NCBI GenBank assembly: GCA_022616435.1
Contig: JAKEET010000090.1
Coordinates: forward strand, 1 to 36,265
Reading direction: 5' to 3'
Source: Gemmataceae bacterium
Lineage (GTDB): Bacteria > Planctomycetota > Planctomycetia > Gemmatales > Gemmataceae
Length of the DNA stretch: 36,265 nt
Each line of letters starts with the position of its first letter. Within the stretch, counting starts at the first letter, position 1. The position numbers and the translations under genes were made by a program. Below, one piece after another: positions 16,117-22,608 of this stretch. The notes beneath the pieces are model-generated. The model had not been told where the DNA came from. It searched no databases and saw nothing but the letters and a program-made list of their open reading frames with translations.

Positions 16117-18482
16117 GCGATCATTCGATGGCGGCGCTGGCGCTGTTCGTGATGCTGGCGCCGCCTGCCGCGGCGCAAACCGACCTCGTCGACGCGATCA
16201 AGAACCTCGATGCCCGCGTCTACGCGCCCAAGAGCGCCGAGGCCAAGGAGCTCCAGCAGCAGCTCGGCAAATGGCTGCGCGGCCAGCGCGACCAGGTCAA
16301 TCGCCGCGACGTTCAGGCCTGGGACGCGATCCGCACGAAAGAGGACTGGGAGCATTTCCGCAAGCAGAAAATCGACGCCCTGCGCCGATCCCTCGGCAGC
16401 GCCGTGGCGTTTAGCCCCGGTTCGAAGAACCGGGGCGGACCGGCAGTCCACATCACCAACACCATCCCCGGCGACGGCTTCGTCATCGACAACCTCGTCT
16501 ACGAAAGCCAGCCCGACCTGTGGGTGACCGCGAACCTGTATCGACCCGACAAGATCGGCGGGTCACACCCCGGCATCCTCGTCATCCACAGCCATCACAA
16601 CCCGAAGACGCAGGGCGAGCTGCAGGACATGGGCATGACCTGGGCCCGCGCCGGCTGCTACGTCCTCATCCCCGATCAGCTCGGCCACGGCGAACGCCGG
16701 CAGCATCCGTTCGTCAACGAGAAGTGTTATCCCGGCCCGTTCCGGGTCGGCCGGCAGGACTACCACTTCCGCTACAACGTCGCCATGCATCTCCATCTGA
16801 TCGGCGAGAGCCTGATCGGCTGGATGGCCAACGACATGATGCGCGGCGTCGATCTGCTCTACGCCAAGCCCGGCATCGACAAGAAGGCGATCATCCTGCT
16901 CGGCTCGGTGGCGGGCGGCGGCGATCCGGCCGGGGTCACGGCGGCGCTCGATCCGCGCGTCACCTGCGTGGTGCCGTTCAACTTCGGCGGGCCGCAGCCG
17001 GAGACCAGGTTCCCGCTTCCCGCCGACGCCCGGCTCTCGTTCAACTACATGGGCGGCGGCAGCTGGGAATCGACGCGCGGGCTGCGGCTGGCCGGCCGCG
17101 ACGGGTTCTTGCCCTGGGTGATCGTCGGCTCCGTGGCACCACGGGCCCTGATCCATGCCCATGAGTTCAAGTGGGACCAGGAGCGCGATCCGGTGTGGGC
17201 GCGATACGGGCAAATCTTCAAGCTCTACGGGGCCGGGGACAAGCTGAGCTTCTCAAAAGGCGCCGGGGCGGTGACCGGTTCCGGCCCGGGCAATACGCAC
17301 TGCAACAACATCGGCGTCGTGCACCGCAAGGCGATTCACCCGATGTTCGAGAAATGGTTCGGCATCAAGGCGACGGAGTACTCGATGCGGCTGCCATCGG
17401 AGAAGTTGCAATGCTTGACGCCGGAGGTGAAGGCGAAGATCAAGCTCACTCCGGTGCACGAGCTGGTGGGACGGATGGCGGACGAGGACGTGCAGGCGTT
17501 TCGCAAGCAAGTGCGCGGCAAGCCGCCGGAGAATCAACGCGCCGAGCTGGCCCGACGCTGGAAGCAACTGGCGGGCATGCCCGACCTGGGCAGGGCGGTC
17601 CTCACCTACGACAAGGATCGCACGCTGCCGGACGGCACAACAACACTCCTGGGTCTCATCACAACGAACGAGATCAGGGTGCCGTTGTTGAAGTTGCTGC
17701 CGGCGCAACGGCAGGGCGGCGCCGCCGTCGTCATCGCGGTTGCCCAGGAAGGCAAAGCCGCCTTCCTGAAGAACCGCGGCGACGCAATCGCGCGGTTGCT
17801 GCGCGACGGCGTCACCATCGTGCTGCCCGATCTGCCCGGTTGCGGCGAGGCGGCGAACCCCGGCGAGGGCCGTGGCCGCACCAGCGGCAGCACATCCACT
17901 TCCGCCACCGCCCAGATGCTCGGCACGACGATCTTCGGCCTGCGGCTGCGATGTCTGGGACACGTCATCGATCACGTCGGCGCGTTCGACAAGAAGGCGC
18001 CGATCATCCTCTGGGGCGATTCCTTCGCGCCGGTCAATGCGGCCGATACACGATTCGAAGCGCCGTACGACGTGGACAAGATGCCGCGCCTGGCCGAGCC
18101 GACCGGGCCGATGCTGGCCCTGGTCGCCGGCGTCGTGTTCGACGCGCCGATTCAAGCGATCTACACGCGCGGCGGCCTGGTCAGCTTCCGGTCGTTGCTC
18201 GACAGCCGGTTCATCTACGTGCCCCACGACGCAGCGATTCCGGGCGCGCTCCTGGCCGGCGACCTGGATGATCTGGCTGCGTTGTATTTGGTTCGCAAGG
18301 GCACACGCTTGGCGATCGAAGCGCCGGTGGATGGGTTAAATCGCGCCCTTGGACAGGCCGCGATCGAGAGCGCGTATGCGTCGGCGTTGAAGGCGCGCGG
18401 CGTCGACGCGGGCCGATTGCGGTTGTCGGCGCAACCGTCGGCGGCCGCGGATGTGGCGGCGTGGTTGCGGGGCGCCAAGTAG
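16113..18482 (+). CDS. Secreted double alpha/beta hydrolase, REP insertion in frame
   Basis: The 789-residue precursor has a signal peptide (about 1-22, ending in AAAQ). The first half resembles planctomycete acetylxylan esterase-like alpha/beta hydrolases: ILVIHSHHNPKTQG, then DQLGHGERR. At the nucleophile elbow the sequence is GSVAGGG (264-270), so the position usually held by Ser is Ala267. A second hydrolase-like half has an elbow ILWGDSFAP with Ser637. The true catalytic half may therefore be the second. Codons 100-109 are the in-frame translation of a REP palindrome (FSPGSKNRGG). ATG 16113 has AGGGGG upstream and overlaps the trmJ stop. The stop TAG (18480-18482) forms the edge of the 118-base repeat that precedes the transposase. 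Confidence 0.78.
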   Translation: MSDHSMAALALFVMLAPPAAAQTDLVDAIKNLDARVYAPKSAEAKELQQQLGKWLRGQRDQVNRRDVQAWDAIRTKEDWEHFRKQKIDALRRSLGSAVAFSPGSKNRGGPAVHITNTIPGDGFVIDNLVYESQPDLWVTANLYRPDKIGGSHPGILVIHSHHNPKTQGELQDMGMTWARAGCYVLIPDQLGHGERRQHPFVNEKCYPGPFRVGRQDYHFRYNVAMHLHLIGESLIGWMANDMMRGVDLLYAKPGIDKKAIILLGSVAGGGDPAGVTAALDPRVTCVVPFNFGGPQPETRFPLPADARLSFNYMGGGSWESTRGLRLAGRDGFLPWVIVGSVAPRALIHAHEFKWDQERDPVWARYGQIFKLYGAGDKLSFSKGAGAVTGSGPGNTHCNNIGVVHRKAIHPMFEKWFGIKATEYSMRLPSEKLQCLTPEVKAKIKLTPVHELVGRMADEDVQAFRKQVRGKPPENQRAELARRWKQLAGMPDLGRAVLTYDKDRTLPDGTTTLLGLITTNEIRVPLLKLLPAQRQGGAAVVIAVAQEGKAAFLKNRGDAIARLLRDGVTIVLPDLPGCGEAANPGEGRGRTSGSTSTSATAQMLGTTIFGLRLRCLGHVIDHVGAFDKKAPIILWGDSFAPVNAADTRFEAPYDVDKMPRLAEPTGPMLALVAGVVFDAPIQAIYTRGGLVSFRSLLDSRFIYVPHDAAIPGALLAGDLDDLAALYLVRKGTRLAIEAPVDGLNRALGQAAIESAYASALKARGVDAGRLRLSAQPSAAADVAAWLRGAK
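16409..16440 (+). repeat. Single REP palindrome inside the hydrolase gene
   Basis: This 32-base copy matches the REP at 18492-18523, including the GAA loop. It lies in the frame where TTT AGC avoids the built-in TAG stop, so the gene stays open and gains about ten residues. Confidence 0.93.
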
Positions 18483-18596
18483 CCGGTTTTCGTTTAGCCC
18501 CGGTTCGAAGAACCGGGGCGGACAGCGTCCCTTGCACAACGATACGGGTTCCGCGTGTGATTCATTCCGCCCCGGTTCTGCGAACCGGGGCTAAAC
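18479..18596. repeat. Left 118-base repeat of the RAYT unit (REP pair)
   Basis: It begins with GTAGCCGGTT, which includes the hydrolase TAG, and contains a REP at 18492-18523 and an inverted REP at 18566-18596 separated by 42 bases. It matches 19211-19328 at all but about six positions. The transposase start codon lies six bases beyond its right end. Confidence 0.95.
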
Positions 18597-18602
18597 AATG
18601 GG

Positions 18603-19214
18603 GTGCCCGTGGTTCTCGCGTATCATGTCATCTTCGGCACGTATGGCTTCTGGCTGCCTAACGATCCGCGGAGCTCGTGGTCCGATTTCGTCCACGCCTG
18701 GGAGCTGTTCCGCTTCGGCGGGCCGGCAACCAGGACAGACACGCGCCGTTCGCTCGCCGGACGCAAGCACGACGCGGCGTTTCGCCACGAGGCCAAGCAA
18801 CATCTGAAGTACCCGCCGGTCGTTCTCACCGACGACCAAATCGCCAGCGCGGCCAAGGGATTCCAGGCGATGGTCAACAAGTCCCGTTACCGGATGTTCG
18901 CCTGCGCGATTCTGCCGGAACACGTTCATATGGTGATCGGCCGTTACACGTACAAAGTGGAAAGCATGGTTCGGCTCTTGAAGGCGCAAGCGAGCACACA
19001 ATTGCAGAGCGATCAACTGCACCCGATGCAAGCATGGCCGCTTGCTGATAGTTCGTTGCACAGCCCGTGGGCGGAAAAGTGCTGGAAGGTGTTCCTGGAC
19101 ACGGCCGACGGCATCGTCCGGGCGATTCGCTATGTCGAACAAAACCCGATCAAGGAAGGCCGGCTGGCGCAGTTGTGGCCGTTCGTGATCCCGTTTGGAC
19201 CGGACGACGTGTAG
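18603..19214 (+). CDS. REP-associated tyrosine transposase (RAYT, Y1/IS200-like)
   Basis: RAYTs are single-domain HUH endonucleases that cut and join single-stranded REP hairpins. They are thought to spread REPs while usually being non-autonomous themselves. The 203-residue protein has the N-terminal strand VVLAYHVIFGTYGFWL, the HUH motif as His107-Val-His109 (PEHVHMVIG), and the catalytic Tyr177 in RYVEQNPIKEG. A helix with KAQAS lies in between. All three key residues are intact, so the enzyme should be active. GTG 18603 is chosen as the start; GTG 18609 is possible, and the ribosome site is weak. The stop TAG is the first part of the right-hand repeat. Confidence 0.92.
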   Translation: MPVVLAYHVIFGTYGFWLPNDPRSSWSDFVHAWELFRFGGPATRTDTRRSLAGRKHDAAFRHEAKQHLKYPPVVLTDDQIASAAKGFQAMVNKSRYRMFACAILPEHVHMVIGRYTYKVESMVRLLKAQASTQLQSDQLHPMQAWPLADSSLHSPWAEKCWKVFLDTADGIVRAIRYVEQNPIKEGRLAQLWPFVIPFGPDDV

Positions 19215-19328
19215 CCGGTTGTCGTTTAGCCCCGGTTCGCAGAACCGGGGCGGACAATGTCCCTTGCCCAACGATACGGGTTCCGCGTGTGATTCATTCC
19301 GCCCCGGTTCTGCGAACCGGGGCCAAAC
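19211..19328. repeat. Right 118-base repeat of the RAYT unit (REP pair)
   Basis: It contains a REP at 19224-19255 and an inverted REP at 19298-19328 with the same 42-base spacer as the left copy. Differences from the left copy include the loop (GCA against GAA), two changes just after the first REP and one T to C at the outer end. It ends ten bases before the S9 peptidase start. Confidence 0.95.
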
Positions 19329-19338
19329 GGGGGTTGTC

Positions 19339-21402
19339 ATGATTCGTCGTGTCGTCATCGCGTTGGTTGTCGTCGTGGGCGTCGCTGCGCCGTCTGCCGC
19401 CCAAACCAAACGCCCCATCACCGTCGAGGACCTGTGGAAGGTCCAGCGCCTCGGCAAACCGGCCATCTCGCCGGACGGCAAGTGGGTCGCGGTCGAGGTC
19501 ACCACCTATTCGCTGGACGACAATGCCGGCGACTCCGATCTCTGGCTGTTCTCGACCGACGGCAAGGTCCGCCGGCAGCTCACGACCGCCAAGGGCAAGG
19601 ACTCCGGTCCCGCCTGGTCGCCGGACTCGAAGACGATCGCGTTTGTCTCGAAGCGCGCGGGCGATGTGGCGCAGATTCATCTCATCGCGCCCGGCGGCGG
19701 CGAGGCCCGGCAGCTCTCGAAGCTGCCGATGGCGCCCTCCGGCCTCAAGTGGGCGCCCGACGGCAAGTCGGTCTTCTGCATCGTACAGACCTGGCCGGAC
19801 ACGCCGGATGATGAGTCGTTCAAGAAAAAGGAGAAGACGCGCAAGGACGACAAGGTCCAGGCCTACATCATCGACGACGCCCTGTATCGCTACTGGGACC
19901 ACTGGATCGCCGACGGCAAACGGCCGGTGATCTTCCGGGTCGATCTTGAGAGCGGCCAGCACACGAACCTGTTCGCGGGGCTGAAGCTGTTCCTGCCGGT
20001 GGCGAACGCGTCGGCGGATTCGTACGACATCGCGCCCGACGGTAAGGAGCTGTGCTTCACGGCGGATTCGACGAAAGAGATCGGGATGGATTTCAACCTG
20101 GATTTGTACACGCTGGCGCTCGACGCGAACGCTATGCCGCAAGCGGCGGTGAAGAACCTGACCACGGACAACCCGGTTGGCGATTTCAATCCGGTGTATT
20201 CGCCGGACGGCAAATGGCTGGCGTACACGCGGCAAGCGATCAAGTTCTTTTACGCGGACCGTTCACGACTCATGCTGCGCGACCGCGACAGCGGCGCCAC
20301 GCGCGAATTGACCGAAAACCTCGATCGCAGCGTCGCCTCGTTGCAATGGATGGCGGACAACCAGCGGCTTGGATTCGAAGCCGAGGACGCCGGGTACAGG
20401 AACATCTTCTTCACGTCGATCAAGGGGAACGACGCCAAGAAGTTCCCCACGCCCGGCGTCAGCGAGTTCGCGTTCGACGTCGCCCGGCACACACGCCTGG
20501 CTGCGTTCTTGACGACGAGCTTCGACCTGCCGGCCACGCTGTTCGTTCACGGGCCGAAAGGCGCCGCGCGGCAGCTTTCACACGTCAACGACGACCTCGT
20601 CAAGCAATGGGACCTCGGCGAAGTCAAGAACGTCGCCTACAAGGGCGCCGACGACGAGGACGTGCAGATGTGGATCGTTCATCCGCCGAAGTTTGACCCT
20701 GCCAAGAAATGGCCCCTCCTCATGATCATCCACGGCGGGCCGCACAACGGCATCACCACCGACTTCCACTTCCGCTGGAACCTGCACCTGTTCGCGTCGA
20801 AGGGCTACGTCGTCGCCTGCCCGAATTTCCACGGCTCGTCCGGCTTCGGGCAGAAGTTCACCGATTCGATCACCGGCGACATGTCCACCAAGCCGTTCAT
20901 CGACGTGATGAAGGCCACCGATTACATGGAGGCGCTGCCGTACATCGACAAGGACCGCACCGCGGCGGCCGGGGCGAGCTACGGCGGGTTCATGATGGCC
21001 TGGATCAACGGCCACACCGACCGCTACAAGGCGCTCGTGTGCCACGCCGGCGTTTACAACTGGCACAGCATGATGGCGTCCGACATCGTCCGCAGCCGGG
21101 AGCGGCCGCTGGGGGCGATGCCGTGGGGTGATCTGAAGCAGATCGACAAGCAGTCGCCGCAGCGGTTCGCGGCGAACTTCAAGACGCCGACCTTGATCAT
21201 GCACGGCGAGAAGGATTTTCGCGTGCCGGTGACGCAGGGCTTCGAGTACTACAACACGCTGCGCATCAAGGGCGTGCCGACGCGGCTGGTCTACTTCCCG
21301 GACGAGAACCACTGGGTCATGAAACCGCAGAACTCGCGGCTGTGGCACCGCGAGTTCTTCGCCTGGATCGAGAAGTACATCGGCAGCGGACCGACCAGGT
21401 AG
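19339..21402 (+). CDS. Secreted S9 family (prolyl oligopeptidase-like) peptidase
   Basis: The 687-residue precursor starts with a signal peptide of about 22 residues. Residues from about 30 to 400 form the beta-propeller, with TolB-like repeats such as ISPDGKWVAVE, PAWSPDSKTIAF and YSPDGKWLAYT. The C-terminal alpha/beta hydrolase domain has Ser547 (GASYGG), Asp626 (HGEKDFRVP) and His658 (ENHWV), the full catalytic triad. This is the layout of dipeptidyl/acylaminoacyl peptidases, probably periplasmic or extracellular. ATG 19339 has GGGGG upstream. The right end of the REP repeat is only ten bases before the start, so the transposase unit separates this gene from any earlier promoter. Confidence 0.93.
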   Translation: MIRRVVIALVVVVGVAAPSAAQTKRPITVEDLWKVQRLGKPAISPDGKWVAVEVTTYSLDDNAGDSDLWLFSTDGKVRRQLTTAKGKDSGPAWSPDSKTIAFVSKRAGDVAQIHLIAPGGGEARQLSKLPMAPSGLKWAPDGKSVFCIVQTWPDTPDDESFKKKEKTRKDDKVQAYIIDDALYRYWDHWIADGKRPVIFRVDLESGQHTNLFAGLKLFLPVANASADSYDIAPDGKELCFTADSTKEIGMDFNLDLYTLALDANAMPQAAVKNLTTDNPVGDFNPVYSPDGKWLAYTRQAIKFFYADRSRLMLRDRDSGATRELTENLDRSVASLQWMADNQRLGFEAEDAGYRNIFFTSIKGNDAKKFPTPGVSEFAFDVARHTRLAAFLTTSFDLPATLFVHGPKGAARQLSHVNDDLVKQWDLGEVKNVAYKGADDEDVQMWIVHPPKFDPAKKWPLLMIIHGGPHNGITTDFHFRWNLHLFASKGYVVACPNFHGSSGFGQKFTDSITGDMSTKPFIDVMKATDYMEALPYIDKDRTAAAGASYGGFMMAWINGHTDRYKALVCHAGVYNWHSMMASDIVRSRERPLGAMPWGDLKQIDKQSPQRFAANFKTPTLIMHGEKDFRVPVTQGFEYYNTLRIKGVPTRLVYFPDENHWVMKPQNSRLWHREFFAWIEKYIGSGPTR

Positions 21403-21410
21403 ACGGGTTC

Positions 21411-22046
21411 CTACATGCAACCCTTGAGCCGGCGGATGAGCTCTTGCTCCAGGGCCAGGTCGCGGCCGCGGTAGATCCAGGTGAATTCGTACAGCGTGGG
21501 GTCGATCACCTCGAATTGCCGTTCGACGTTGTTGTCGTTGCGGAAGATGGCGGCGCCGACGGTGGAGCGGACCGGCCGCGGCAGGTCTTCCAGCTCCTTG
21601 TTGGCGGTCACTTTCACGAAGAAGCCGCCGTTCTCGGCCGGCTGGATGTCCACGAGCACGCGATGGCGGTAGGTCTGCAGCGTGGCCAGCACGCGATCGC
21701 GCAGGTCGGGGCTCCCGGGCTTGGCGAACAGGAGGATTCCCGGCGCGATCCGCGGGATGGTCTCGATGCGGCCGTCGTAGCGGTTCGATTCCCGGATTTC
21801 GAAACCGAAGTCGCCCAGGACCTGGAGGACGTTTTCGAAGACCTGGCCGTAGGATTCGGGGCCGAGCGGGAAAAACACGGGGTTCTGGTCGACCACATAC
21901 TCGACGCCGTGCGGCACGATGGGCGCCAGCTCGACGGCCTGAAACCCGGCCTGATGGCCGGTCTGATAGGCGGGCTGAAAGGCAGTGTGGCAACCCGCCG
22001 CGACGCACAGCAGCGCCGCCAGCAGCAACGTTCGCGGATTGGCCAT
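21411..22046 (-). CDS. Putative lipoprotein, function unknown
   Basis: I do not recognise the family. The 211-residue precursor has a lipoprotein signal: a short hydrophobic core and a lipobox VAAGC, placing the lipidated Cys at about 19. The mature protein is a mixed alpha/beta domain of about 190 residues without obvious catalytic motifs. It contains NPVFFPLGPESYGQVFENVLQVL-like and RESNRYDGRIETIPRI-like segments and ends in KGCM. The start ATG at 22046 has AAGGAG upstream; a slightly longer start at 22073 is less likely. It is convergent with the S9 peptidase (8-base gap) and lies downstream of rnpB on the same strand. Confidence 0.72.
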   Translation of the reverse strand: MANPRTLLLAALLCVAAGCHTAFQPAYQTGHQAGFQAVELAPIVPHGVEYVVDQNPVFFPLGPESYGQVFENVLQVLGDFGFEIRESNRYDGRIETIPRIAPGILLFAKPGSPDLRDRVLATLQTYRHRVLVDIQPAENGGFFVKVTANKELEDLPRPVRSTVGAAIFRNDNNVERQFEVIDPTLYEFTWIYRGRDLALEQELIRRLKGCM

Positions 22047-22124
22047 GGCCGGGCTCCTTCCCCAGTCTCCCATGCAACGAATGCGGCCTTATGCCAAACG
22101 AGGCGCCAACGTGCAAGGCAGAAA

Positions 22125-22547
22125 TGCATCCGCAAGCCGGCTGGTAAGCCGGGTTCTGTCCCGTGCCGGGCGGCACGGCGACGGTCATTTCTCTAGCCGC
22201 GCGGTTGCCCGTGCGGTCCAGCAGCCTACCCGGGAGTCGTGGCGGACCGGACCGGTCCTGCTCCCATATTTGGCCTTGCTCCCGGCGGGGTTTGCCGAGC
22301 CAGCCTGTCACCAGGCTGCTGGTGGGCTCTTACCCCACCTTTTCACCCTTACCCCGAAGACGGGGCGGTATCCTTTCTGTTGCACTTTCCCTATCCTTGG
22401 CCCCCACCCTCCTCTCCCGTAAAAGGAAAGGAGAACGCGGCGCCTTGGATGGTGGACGTTATCCACCGCCGTGTCCTGTGGAGCCCGGACTTTCCTCGGA
22501 TCGGCGCAAACGCCGACCCGCGACCGTCTCACCGACTCGCGGATGCA
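22125..22547 (-). ncRNA. rnpB: RNase P RNA, bacterial type A
   Basis: RNase P RNA is the catalytic subunit that matures tRNA 5' ends. Read on the minus strand, the conserved blocks are in order: GAGGAAAGTCCGGGCTCC, ACAGAAAG with GATACCGCC, GGTAAGGGTGAAAAGGTGGG, the AGAGAAATGACCGTC block, and ACAGAACCCGGCTTA near the 3' end. The terminal P1 helix pairs 22539-22546 with 22126-22133 and extends with wobble pairs. The length of about 420 bases is slightly long for the class. A TAATAT -10 element lies at 22557-22562. Confidence 0.96.
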
Positions 22548-22556
22548 GGTTTCATG

Positions 22557-22562
22557 ATATTA
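22557..22562 (-). promoter_or_regulatory. Likely -10 element of the rnpB promoter
   Basis: TAATAT on the minus strand lies about ten bases before the 5' end of the P1 helix. No convincing -35 is seen at the usual spacing. Confidence 0.5.
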
Positions 22563-22608
22563 GAGACGCGGCGGGGGCGGAATGGTTCGTGTTGGCGTCT
22601 GGCCCCGA

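Larger units (their letters stand above)
18479..19328 (+). mobile_element. REP-associated tyrosine transposase unit (REPtron-like)
   Basis: A single RAYT gene is flanked by two 118-base direct repeats, each an inverted pair of REPs. The repeat period is 732 bases. No IS ends, target duplications or second gene are visible. The unit lies between a secreted hydrolase and a secreted S9 peptidase. Further REPs of the same sequence are found at 3.4-3.5 kb and 16.4 kb. Confidence 0.88.

Noticed and set aside
18598..18807. ATG 18598 as start of a separate small protein before the RAYT
   Set aside because: It is out of frame with the transposase and ends inside it, with no own ribosome site.
19195..19338. 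Extended N-terminus of the S9 peptidase through the REP repeat
   Set aside because: The frame is open but only translates the REP pair; a signal peptide starts at ATG 19339.
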